Positions 15,948-23,244 of a stretch of DNA of 53,139 bases are shown in pieces. The position numbers and the translations under genes were made by a program. The DNA comes from a bacterium (GTDB lineage: Bacteria > RBG-13-66-14 > B26-G2 > WVWN01): assembly GCA_035529855.1 (NCBI GenBank), contig DATKVX010000011.1:1-53139 (forward strand). The letters are read 5' to 3'. The notes below the pieces were generated by a model that saw nothing but the letters and a program-made list of their open reading frames with translations, was not told where the DNA came from and made no database searches. Each line of letters starts with the position of its first letter. Positions within the stretch are counted from its first letter, which is position 1.

Positions 15948-17732
15948 ATGTTGAACCTCACTGTTAACGGCAAAGCGGTCGAACTGGAAGAAGGGAAGAC
16001 GGTTCTGGACGCCTGTAAAGCCGCCAACGTCGACGTCCCGACGCTCTGCTACGTGGATTTTCTCGAGCCCTACGGCTCCTGCCGTCTCTGCCAGGTCAAA
16101 GTAACCGAGAAGGGCGGGGCGCCCCGGCTCGCCGCCTCGTGCGTGCTCCCGGCCACCGACGGTATGGAGGTCGTTACCGACGACGAGGACGTTCGGCGGG
16201 CACGCAAAATGGTTTTGGAGCTGCTGCTGGCCCAGGCGCCCGACGCCGAGGTCCTGCACGAGCTGGCGAAGGAGTACGGCGTCGACCGCTCGCGCTTCCC
16301 CGCCGCGGCGCGCGACGGCGACGAGCCGCGCAAGTGCATCCTCTGCGGCCTGTGCGTCCGCTTGTGCGAGCAGCGCGTCCAGGCCTACGCCATAGGCTTC
16401 GTCCAACGCGGCCACGAGGCGGAGGTGGCGCCGCCGTACGGCCGGCCCTCGGACGAATGCATCGCCTGCGGCGCGTGCGCCTCGGTGTGCCCCACGGGGG
16501 CCATCACGGCCGTCGACCGCCTCGGCCGCGCGATCGTCCACGACGAGCTGACGCTCTCGTCCAATTCGGCGATACGGGTCCCGATAAAGCAGGCCGTGCC
16601 CAACGTGCCGTATGTCGAGACTTCCGAGTGCATCCATTTCACGCAGGCCGAGGAGGGTTTGGACGCCTGCCGCATCTGCGAGGACATCTGCCCCAAGGAA
16701 GCCGTCGACCTCGACGCGGCCGAGGAGGAGCTCGAGCTCGACATCGGGACCATAATCATCGCCACCGGTTTCAAGACCTTCGACCCGCGGCGCATTCGGG
16801 AGCTGGGGTACGGCGTACTCCCCAACGTCATCTCGGGTTTGGAGTTCGAATTGATGAACCGGGCCGACGGCTACACCGAGGGCGAGGTCGTTATGGAGAA
16901 CGGCGAGGAGCCGAAGTCCATCGGCATCCTCCACTGCGTCGGCTCGCGGGATAAGAATTACAACCGGTACTGCTCGCGGGTGTGCTGCATGTACTCGCTC
17001 AAGTTCGCCCACCTCATCAAGGAGAAGACCGGCGCCGAGGTCTTCCAGTTCTACATCGACATGCGGACCTTCGGCAAAGGGTACGAGGAATTCTACGACC
17101 GGGTGTTGGAGGAGGGCGTCTTCTTCGTTCGCGGCCGCGGCGCCGAGGTTACCAACGTCGCCGAGAGGCCGGAGGAGGTGGGCAAGCTCGTCGTGTGCTG
17201 CGAGGATACGCTCATCGGCGCGTATCGCCGCGTCCCGGTCGACATGGTGGTCCTGGCCACGGGGCTCGAGGCGCGCGAGGACGCCGACGAAGTCCGGCGC
17301 ACCTTCGGCATCAGCTGCGGCGCCGAGGGGTTCTTCACCGAGAAGCACGCCAAGCTCGCGCCGGTATCGACCACCACCGACGGCGTCTTCCTGGCGGGCG
17401 CGTGCCAGGGCCCGAAGGACATTCCGGACGCGGTGGCCCAGGGCTCGGCCGCGGCGGCGCAGGCCCTCGTGCTCATGGACAAGGGCCTCGTCGAGATCGA
17501 ACCCATTACCTCGGTTATCGACGAGGACGTGTGCTGCGGCTGCAAGATCTGCATCGGCCTGTGTCCGTACACCGCGATCTCGTTCGACGAGGAGAAGAGC
17601 GTCTCCGTAGTGAACGAGGCGTTATGTAAGGGATGCGGTACCTGCGTCGCGGCCTGCACCACCGGCGCCGCGAACCAACGCCACTTCAAAAACGAACAGA
17701 TCCTGGCGGAGATCGAAGGGGTGTTGTCCTAA
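15948..17732 (+). CDS. NuoG-like ferredoxin module fused to C-terminal half of HdrA
   Basis: 594 aa. Residues 1-~90 form a plant-type [2Fe-2S] domain ([11 protein letters not shown], then SCVLP). Next come a [4Fe-4S] motif [13 protein letters not shown] and another, [15 protein letters not shown], as in NuoG/HoxU-type subunits. The usual HxxxCxxC cluster between them is gone; the helix [20 protein letters not shown] stands in its place. From about residue 200 the protein is Hdr[12 protein letters not shown], the Fe-S motif [26 protein letters not shown], a [13 protein letters not shown] flavin loop, and two C-terminal ferredoxin motifs ([23 protein letters not shown]). It continues where the separate HdrA half (12528-13433) stops. 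It probably makes the composite FAD site together with that half. Confidence 0.88.
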   Translation: MLNLTVNGKAVELEEGKTVLDACKAANVDVPTLCYVDFLEPYGSCRLCQVKVTEKGGAPRLAASCVLPATDGMEVVTDDEDVRRARKMVLELLLAQAPDAEVLHELAKEYGVDRSRFPAAARDGDEPRKCILCGLCVRLCEQRVQAYAIGFVQRGHEAEVAPPYGRPSDECIACGACASVCPTGAITAVDRLGRAIVHDELTLSSNSAIRVPIKQAVPNVPYVETSECIHFTQAEEGLDACRICEDICPKEAVDLDAAEEELELDIGTIIIATGFKTFDPRRIRELGYGVLPNVISGLEFELMNRADGYTEGEVVMENGEEPKSIGILHCVGSRDKNYNRYCSRVCCMYSLKFAHLIKEKTGAEVFQFYIDMRTFGKGYEEFYDRVLEEGVFFVRGRGAEVTNVAERPEEVGKLVVCCEDTLIGAYRRVPVDMVVLATGLEAREDADEVRRTFGISCGAEGFFTEKHAKLAPVSTTTDGVFLAGACQGPKDIPDAVAQGSAAAAQALVLMDKGLVEIEPITSVIDEDVCCGCKICIGLCPYTAISFDEEKSVSVVNEALCKGCGTCVAACTTGAANQRHFKNEQILAEIEGVLS

Positions 17733-18181
17733 TGGCGGAAACTTTCGAACCCAAGATCGTCGGCCTGCTCTGCACCTGGTGCGCCTACGCCGGCGCGGAC
17801 CTGGCCGGCACGTCTCGCATCAAGTACCCGCCCAACGTGCGGGGCATCCGCGTTATGTGTTCGGGCCGGGTGGACCCGCAATTCATCTTGGACGCCTTTG
17901 CCCACGGCGCGGACGGCGTCCTGGTGGGCGGTTGACACCCCGGCGACTGCCATTACCAGGAAGGTAATTACAAGGCTCTCCGTCGCGTTACGTTGTTGAA
18001 AAAAGTATTGCAGCAGATGGGCGTCGACCCCGAAAGGCTCCGGCTGGAGTCGGTAAGTGCCTCGGAGGCTCAGCGCTTCGCCGAGACGGTGAAAGGTTTT
18101 ACGGAGACGATAAAGAAGTTGGGGCCGATGCCCAAGGGCGTCGAGGACCCGGCCGTGGCCAAGGAGGAAGTCCATGCCTGA
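17732..18181 (+). CDS. mvhD: MvhD-like hydrogenase/Hdr linker subunit, selenoprotein (Sec68)
   Basis: 149 aa when the in-frame TGA at 17933-17935 is read as selenocysteine. The family is MvhD/FlpD, the small [2Fe-2S] protein that carries electrons between hydrogenase and HdrA. Conserved parts before the TGA are [13 protein letters not shown] and MCSGRVDP; after it comes [13 protein letters not shown]. The family normally has Cys in the GG-C-HPGDC motif, so UGA stands exactly at a conserved Cys. A 6-bp hairpin with an AGGAA loop lies 23 nt downstream. VhuD of Methanococcus is also a known selenoprotein. The start codon overlaps the previous stop (TAATG), and the last 8 bases overlap mvhG. Reading the TGA as stop would delete half the domain. 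Confidence 0.9.
17952..17968 (+). promoter_or_regulatory. Predicted bacterial SECIS of mvhD
   Basis: ATTACC (17952-17957) pairs with GGTAAT (17963-17968) around the loop AGGAA. The loop begins 23 nt after the UGA. The codons in the 3' arm (GGT AAT) differ from the GGC AAC preferred in this genome, as expected if the RNA fold is under selection. Confidence 0.75.
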
Positions 18182-19154
18182 GAAATTCAAGTTCGCCTTC
18201 ATGCCCTCCGCGAGCTGCGGCGGCTGCGAGATAGCCATCGTCGATATCGACGAGGTTATCTTGAAAGTCGCGGAACTGGCCGACATCGTATATTGGCCTA
18301 CCGCGCTCGACTTCAAGGACAAAGATTTAGAGGCCATCCCCGACGGCGGCGTTACGGTGGGCTTCTTCAACGGCGCGGTCCGCAACGACCACGACGTGCA
18401 CCACGCCCACCTTATGCGGCGCAAGAGCCAGGTCCTCGTGGCCTTCGGCGCCTGCGCCCAAATGGGCGGCATACCCTCGCTGGGCAACTTCTGGACTACG
18501 GAAGAGATCGCGCACCGGATGTACGACACCGTCCCGTCGGTGGTGAACCCGGACGGAACGCGGCCCCAGACGACTTTCGAGGTCCCGGAGGGCGAGTTGA
18601 CGCTGCCGCGCGCGATGGAGCGTGCCTACGCCCTCGACCAGGTCGTCGACGTCGACTACTACATCCCGGGCTGCCCGCCGCAGCCGAAGTGGGTAATCGC
18701 CGCGGTCGAGGCCGTGGCCTCGGGCGAGCTCCCGCCCAAGGGGACCGTAATCGCCGGGACCAAGGCCGTGTGCGACGAGTGCCCGCGCGAGCGGTCGGAG
18801 GAGAAACAGGTCACGGCGTTCAAACGTATCCATCTCGTCGAGAACGACCCGGAGAAGTGCCTGCTCGAGCAGGGCATCATATGCTGCGGGCCGGCGACGC
18901 GCGACGGCTGCGAGGCGGCGTGCATCGTCGCGGGCCAGGCGTGTCGCGGCTGCTTCGGCCCCACCGACAACGTCAACGACATGGGCGCCAAACTGGCCTC
19001 CGCTATTGCCTCGATAGTTGTCGCCGACACCCAGGCCGAGGCCGACAGGATATTAGGCCAATTGGACGACCCCGCCGGTTACTTCTACCGCTTCGGCCTG
19101 GCGAAGTCGTTGTTGGGGGTGCAGCGCGGCGAGCGCAAGGAAGGCGACGAGTAG
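18174..19154 (+). CDS. mvhG: [NiFe] hydrogenase small subunit, MvhG-like
   Basis: 326 aa. Group 3-type small subunit without a twin-arginine signal, so cytoplasmic. The proximal cluster motif is SASCGGCEIAI (residues ~12-22). Downstream Cys motifs are FGACAQMGG, IPGCPPQP, CDECPRE, CLLEQGIICCGP and CEAACIVAGQACRGCFGP, giving three [4Fe-4S] clusters. It forms the electron path from the Ni-Fe site of MvhA to MvhD. Its start overlaps the end of mvhD by 8 bases. All ligands are Cys; no UGA occurs in this gene. Confidence 0.92.
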   Translation: MPEKFKFAFMPSASCGGCEIAIVDIDEVILKVAELADIVYWPTALDFKDKDLEAIPDGGVTVGFFNGAVRNDHDVHHAHLMRRKSQVLVAFGACAQMGGIPSLGNFWTTEEIAHRMYDTVPSVVNPDGTRPQTTFEVPEGELTLPRAMERAYALDQVVDVDYYIPGCPPQPKWVIAAVEAVASGELPPKGTVIAGTKAVCDECPRERSEEKQVTAFKRIHLVENDPEKCLLEQGIICCGPATRDGCEAACIVAGQACRGCFGPTDNVNDMGAKLASAIASIVVADTQAEADRILGQLDDPAGYFYRFGLAKSLLGVQRGERKEGDE

Positions 19155-19220
19155 CGCCGCGCGAAGCGCCGCTCGTTTAATATAAGCTCCTAACGGAACC
19201 AGCCCTTACGGAGTATAGTT

Positions 19221-20687
19221 ATGAAGAAAATCGAAATCGACCCCATCTCTCGCCTGGAAGGGCACGGCAAAATAGCCATCTTCCTGGACGACAACGGCGA
19301 CGTCGCGAACGCGTACCTCCAGATCCCGGAGCTGCGCGGCTTCGAGCAGTTCTGCGTGGGCCGGCCGGTGGAGGAAGTCCCCCGGATCACGCCCCGCATC
19401 TGCGGCGTTTGACCGCTCGTCCACCACTTCGCAGGCGCGAAGGCATGTGACGCGGTCTACAAGGTAGAGCTGCCGCCCAACGGCGAGAGACTCCGGCGGA
19501 TGATATACAACTCCTATTTCTTCTACGACCACCTCCTGCACTTCTACTACCTCGCCGCGCCGGACTTCGTCGTAGGGCCGACGGCCGACCCGGCGGAGCG
19601 CAACATCCTGGGCGTCGTGGCCAAGGTGGGCCTCGAGATCGGCGCCAAGGTCATCGAGATGCGGGCCAAGTCCATCGACGTCATGAAGTACTTCGGCGGC
19701 AAGCGCACCCACCCCATTATCGCGCTCCCGGGCGGCATAACGCGGCCGCTGGACGCCGAAGCCCGCGATGAGATGCGCAAGCACGCCGAGGAGGCCGTGG
19801 AGTTCTCCAAGTTCACGTTCCAGCTCTTCGAGGACGTCGTCCTCAAGAACCAGGCGTACGTGGACCTCGTCCTCTCCGATATATACGGCGGCCAGGAGAC
19901 GTACTACATCGGCCTGGTGAACGACGACAACAAGGTCGACTTCTACGACGGCATGACGCGCATCGTCGACCCGGAGGGCAACGAGTTCGCGAAGTATGAG
20001 GGCACGGACTACCTCGACTATATCGAGGAGCACGTCGAGCCCTGGACCTACCTCAAGGTGACGTACCTCAAGGGCGTCGGCTGGAAGGGCTGGGTCACGG
20101 GGAAGGACTCCGGCATCTACCGCGGCGGCCCGCTGGGGCGGCTCAACGCCTCGGAGGGGATGCAGACGCCGGTGGCGCAGGCCGAGTTCGAGAAGATGTA
20201 CGCGACGCTGGGCGGCAAGCCCGTCCACGCCTCGCTGGCCTACCACTGGGCCCGCATCATCGAGGGCGCCCAGGGCGCGGAGCTGTGGCTCGACTACATG
20301 AACGACGACGACATCCTCGACGAGCACATCCGCAATATCCCGACCGAGACGCCGAGCCGCGGCGTCGGGACCATCGAGGCCGCGCGCGGCCACCTCATCC
20401 ACGACTACGACACCGACGAGAACGGCATCGTCACCGCGATGAACCTCATCGTCGCGACGACCCACAACTACGCCGGCATCAACCTCGCCGTGCGCAACGC
20501 CGCCCGGGGCGTCATCAAGGGCGGCGACGTCGACGAGGGGAAGCTGAACATGGTCGAGATGGCGTTCCGCGCCTACGACCCCTGCATGGCCTGCGCGACG
20601 CACGCCCTCCCCGGCAAGACGCCGCTCGAGTTCGACATCTACGACGCCGACGGGAACCTTCGCCGCACGATCAAGCGCAACTGCTAA
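19221..20687 (+). CDS. mvhA: [NiFe(Se)] hydrogenase large subunit, MvhA-like, Sec64 in N-terminal nickel motif
   Basis: 488 aa with one in-frame TGA (19410-19412) at codon 64, read as selenocysteine. The N-terminal L1 nickel motif RxCGxCxxxH appears as RICGV-U-PLVHH, so Sec replaces its second Cys, a bridging ligand in known [NiFe] sites. The frame continues without a gap into [13 protein letters not shown] and the C-terminal motif DPCMACATH (Cys455, Cys458). After His461 there is a 27-residue tail ([10 protein letters not shown]...) that would be removed by the maturation protease, whose gene lies at 22744. Just after the UGA is a 6-bp hairpin with an AGGC loop. If the TGA were a stop, the first piece (63 aa) and the second piece (from ATG 19500) would both lack a complete active site. 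Last gene of the operon. Confidence 0.92.
19427..19442 (+). promoter_or_regulatory. Predicted bacterial SECIS of mvhA
   Basis: CTTCGC (19427-19432) pairs with GCGAAG (19437-19442) around the loop AGGC, which begins 21 nt after the UGA. The fold uses unusual codons for this genome (GCA for Ala). Confidence 0.75.
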
Positions 20688-20706
20688 AGGCCCTGGTCTG
20701 CCGATT

Positions 20707-20735
20707 AAAAGGCGGCCTTCGGGCCGCCTTTTTTT
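20707..20735 (+). terminator. Rho-independent terminator of the hydrogenase operon
   Basis: AAGGCGGCC (20709-20717), loop TTCG, GGCCGCCTT (20722-20730), followed by a T-run. Very stable; it closes the ~10.8 kb transcript. Confidence 0.92.
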
Positions 20736-20815
20736 GTTGCATATTTTACGGCTGATAATATCATAGGGGCGCAAAAGAAGGGGATGCCCGGGCCGGCCTT
20801 AGCCGGAGGTAAGAT

Positions 20816-21427
20816 ATGCCTAAGGACGCGAGAGTCTTTGTCGATAAGGACCGCGAAGTGATGAGCGCGTATTACGATTTTTGCGATTACTACGACTCGG
20901 AGGATTTTGATTACGGAACGGGCGAAAAGCTGTTACGGGAATTCATCGACGAGGACCCGGATTTCCTCGACTCTTATTTGACGCTGAGGGAAATATTATT
21001 GGAAAGAGGCAAATACGCCAAGGCGGAACGTTTATTGAACGAAGCTTACGTCCGCGCCTTGCAGCTGATTAGGGACGCCGCCGGCAATTGGCCCGACGAG
21101 CTTCCTTGGGATCGTTGGGGAAACCGGCATATTATACGCGCGTTACTCGCGAAGGCCGAGGATTTGTGGGAGGCCGGGGAAAACGAAAAAGCGCTCGATA
21201 TCCTCCGTCGGCTGCTTCGAACCAACCTGAACGATAATATCGGCGCCCGGTATTATATATTAGCCATTAGACTAGGCATGGATTTTGATACTTTCTACGA
21301 GCGGTTCGAAGATGAGTACGGATATTACGACGGGAGTATTTTGGAATGGTTCAATGGAAATTACTCCTTATTCCCGGAAGATTTCTGGGGTGTGTGGGTA
21401 GAAGAAGATTTTACGGAAATGGAATGA
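20816..21427 (+). CDS. TPR-like protein of unknown function
   Basis: 203 aa, acidic and helical, with degenerate tetratricopeptide pairs: LLREFIDEDPDFLDSYLTLRE, LLERGKYAKAERLLNEAY and LWEAGENEKALDILRRLL. The C-terminus is very acidic and aromatic (EEDFTEME). It has no signal peptide and no catalytic motif. A strong GGAGGTAAG ribosome site precedes the ATG. Base composition drops towards the 3' end (TATTATATATTAG), unlike the operon before it, which suggests a different origin. It lies between the hydrogenase operon and the maturation genes but nothing shows a link to them. Confidence 0.7.
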   Translation: MPKDARVFVDKDREVMSAYYDFCDYYDSEDFDYGTGEKLLREFIDEDPDFLDSYLTLREILLERGKYAKAERLLNEAYVRALQLIRDAAGNWPDELPWDRWGNRHIIRALLAKAEDLWEAGENEKALDILRRLLRTNLNDNIGARYYILAIRLGMDFDTFYERFEDEYGYYDGSILEWFNGNYSLFPEDFWGVWVEEDFTEME

Positions 21428-21535
21428 ACGAACGCGAAGGCCGTCCTTCGTCGTCGCCGTGGAAAACGCTGCGTGCTGAAAACGTTCGCGCGAGGTATTT
21501 AGCTAAAAGTCGGGACGAGGCCGCTTGCTTTCCCG

Positions 21536-21658
21536 TTCCGCGCCTACGCCCCCGGCACGGCTTGCGGGGCGCACAGCCTCTCCGGCAATATGCCCCTCGA
21601 GTTCGACATCTACGACGCCGACGGCGAGCTCCGCCGCACGATCAAACGCAACTGCTAA
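21536..21658 (+). pseudogene. Remnant of a hydrogenase large-subunit 3' end
   Basis: Forty codons plus TAA that align with the last 40 codons of mvhA without a gap: FRAYAPGTACGAHSLSGN against [18 protein letters not shown], then the same [20 protein letters not shown] tail. The DPC of the nickel motif has become APG, so the first active-site Cys is lost and no function is expected. No upstream hydrogenase coding is left. The nucleotide match over the tail is very high, with only a few substitutions, so this is a recent partial duplicate, or the relic of a second large-subunit gene that was mostly deleted. Confidence 0.85.
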
Positions 21659-21679
21659 GCCAGGATACGTTTAATATAG

Positions 21680-21704
21680 AAAAGCGTCCGTATGGGCGCT
21701 TTTT
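21680..21704 (+). terminator. Rho-independent terminator after the hydrogenase remnant
   Basis: AAAAGCG(T)CC, loop GTAT, GG(G)CGCTTTT, followed by T residues. It still stands at the end of the gene remnant. Confidence 0.8.
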
Positions 21705-21706
21705 AG

Positions 21707-21734
21707 TTGAAAAACTCGAAGGTTTCTATATAAT
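21707..21734 (+). promoter_or_regulatory. Sigma70 promoter of the HEPN-like gene (leaderless)
   Basis: TTGAAA (21707-21712), 16-nt spacer, TATAAT (21729-21734). Transcription would begin at about 21741, which is the GTG start itself. Confidence 0.7.
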
Positions 21735-21740
21735 AATAGC

Positions 21741-22268
21741 GTGAACGGTACAGACTTCGTTAGGCACCCATTCCCCATTCGTAGAGTCCGTCTTTTAACT
21801 CCGAGTGAATATATTAAGGCGGCTGGGGAAAGGCTGGACGAAGGAACTTCGTTATTCCGTGCCGGCATATATTATTCGCTAGCTGTTTATTTGGGGGGTG
21901 TTTCTGTCGAATGCGTGTTAAGCGCTTTGGTCGTGTATCGGTTAGGACACGTTGCAATACCCGTAGGTGTGGAATATCACAACCTACTAGCATACCTTAG
22001 GCACGACCCTTTATCCGTAGGCCCGCAGAGCCCTTTATTATCGCAATTAATAAGTACGAATGTGTCTGCCGTGATACGCCGTTGGAATAATTTTATAAAG
22101 TACCTTACGACGAATACGTTGACATCTCTATATCGGGAACGCGAATTAACCGCTACACGTTCTAACGATTTAGAAGGTATGCGCGAGAACGCGGATAGGT
22201 TATTGCATGCAGCAGGTAATATCTACGTAAGAAGTAAAAGACTATGCAGACATTACGGGATCGTATAG
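21741..22268 (+). CDS. HEPN-like domain protein
   Basis: 175 aa from a GTG start with no Shine-Dalgarno. The segment FRAGIYYSLAVYLGGVSVEC followed by VLSAL matches the second helix of HEPN proteins (Y..A.YLAGY.VEC.LKA). The canonical R-x4-6-H RNase motif is not clear, although RLCRHYG near the C-terminus might serve. It is codon-wise AT-richer than the surrounding genes and overlaps the next small gene by 25 bases, so the two form a unit, possibly a HEPN toxin-antitoxin-like pair or an abandoned accessory module. No MNT (nucleotidyltransferase) partner is present. Function uncertain. Confidence 0.5.
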   Translation: MNGTDFVRHPFPIRRVRLLTPSEYIKAAGERLDEGTSLFRAGIYYSLAVYLGGVSVECVLSALVVYRLGHVAIPVGVEYHNLLAYLRHDPLSVGPQSPLLSQLISTNVSAVIRRWNNFIKYLTTNTLTSLYRERELTATRSNDLEGMRENADRLLHAAGNIYVRSKRLCRHYGIV

Positions 22269-22531
22269 AGGAAATAATTAAAGAAGCGTTTGGGAACGGC
22301 CGCACGGGGGTCGAGCTAGACGAACTCGCCACGAACCGCATCGCGGGTTTCGTAACTTCGACCGTTTTTAAAGGGAAAGACGACCCCGAACGCCAAGAAA
22401 CACTATGGCGGGTACTCCGAGATGCCGTCGCTCACGGTAAAATAACCGAAGAAGAATTAACTCGCGTTTCTTTTATAATAACGCTAACGCCCGAAGAAGA
22501 CGAAGCTTATTCGGAGGTGGAAGGCGAGTAA
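22244..22531 (+). CDS. Small acidic protein paired with the HEPN-like gene
   Basis: 95 aa, overlapping the upstream gene by 25 bases in another frame, hence probably translationally coupled. The N-terminal helix is MQTLRDRIEEIIKEAF and the C-terminus is acidic (TPEEDEAYSEVEGE). No known domain is recognised. Pairing with a HEPN-like protein and the overlap are typical of two-gene modules in which the second product controls the first, but this is only an inference from layout. Confidence 0.55.
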   Translation: MQTLRDRIEEIIKEAFGNGRTGVELDELATNRIAGFVTSTVFKGKDDPERQETLWRVLRDAVAHGKITEEELTRVSFIITLTPEEDEAYSEVEGE

Positions 22532-22673
22532 CCAATAAGGAAGCCGCGGTATATTAGTATCTTGCGGTACCATCTTACCCGGTATGGTATCGGAGGAGTC
22601 GTAATAAACAGGGCGGTTTGTTTTTTGGAGCTCGGCCTATTCGTAACGCGGTAAAATAAGCTTAGCCATGATT

Positions 22674-22697
22674 ACCCGGCCTCGAGCCGGGTTTTTT
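22674..22697 (+). terminator. Rho-independent terminator
   Basis: ACCCGGC, loop CTCGA, GCCGGGT followed by TTTTTT. It separates the HEPN pair from the hydrogenase maturation genes. Confidence 0.88.
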
Positions 22698-22726
22698 ATT
22701 CCCTCCTCGCTGGTACTAATTTTTTA

Positions 22727-22735
22727 TGTTACAAT
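22727..22735 (+). promoter_or_regulatory. Extended -10 promoter of the hyp operon (leaderless)
   Basis: TGT-TACAAT is an extended -10 element; no good -35 is visible. The predicted transcription start is about 22742, two bases before the ATG at 22744, which has no Shine-Dalgarno. Confidence 0.5.
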
Positions 22736-22743
22736 TCACGCCC

Positions 22744-23244
22744 ATGTCCGCCGAAATCGAGGCCAGACGCGGCAAAACGCTGGTATTGGGCATCGGCAAC
22801 GAGATCCGCGGCGACGACGGCGTCGGCATCCACGTCGCCCGCCGCGTGGCCGAGTTGTTGCCGGCCGAGCTCGCCGCCCGCGTCGACGTCGACGAGGCGT
22901 GCACCGGCGGCTTCGACCTGGTGGACTACCTTCGCGGTTACGACCGCGCCGTCGTGGCCGACGCCATCAAGACCGAGGGCGGCGAACCGGGGACGGTTTA
23001 TCGATTCGCGGCAGAGGCGCTCGAGCCCACGGCCCACCTCGGCCACAGCCACGGCGTCAACCTGGCCTCGGCGCTCGCCATCCTTCGGGAACTTAAACTC
23101 GGCGCGCCCCGGGAGGTAAGGGTCGTCGCGGTCGAGGCCGAGTGGTTGTACGAGTTTCGCGAGGACCTTTCGCCTCGCGTCGCCGCCGCGGTAGAGGAGG
23201 CCGCCGCAGCCGTGCTCGGAATATTAAAGGATAGCGCCCCGTGA
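22744..23244 (+). CDS. Hydrogenase maturation protease
   Basis: 166 aa from the ATG at 22744. An upstream ATG at 22726 would overlap the probable -10 box. The HyaD/HycI family pattern is clear: LVLGIGNEIRGDDGVGIHVA (Asp/Glu nickel contact), then the DEACTGGFDLVDYL segment, AVVADAIKTEGG, and HSHGVNLASAL. It removes the C-terminal tail of the large subunit after nickel is inserted; the substrate here should be MvhA, whose tail of 27 residues follows DPCMACATH. First gene of the maturation operon. Its last codons overlap the hypF start by four bases. Confidence 0.9.
   Translation: MSAEIEARRGKTLVLGIGNEIRGDDGVGIHVARRVAELLPAELAARVDVDEACTGGFDLVDYLRGYDRAVVADAIKTEGGEPGTVYRFAAEALEPTAHLGHSHGVNLASALAILRELKLGAPREVRVVAVEAEWLYEFREDLSPRVAAAVEEAAAAVLGILKDSAP

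Noticed and set aside
19221-19412. mvhA as two separate genes or a nonsense pseudogene
   Set aside because: The TGA is exactly at a conserved Cys, the frame and all motifs continue, and a SECIS-like hairpin follows at the right distance.
22540-22670. tRNA or selC gene in the gap before the maturation operon
   Set aside because: Only a short TACCAT/ATGGTA hairpin is present; no cloverleaf or CCA-type end can be drawn.
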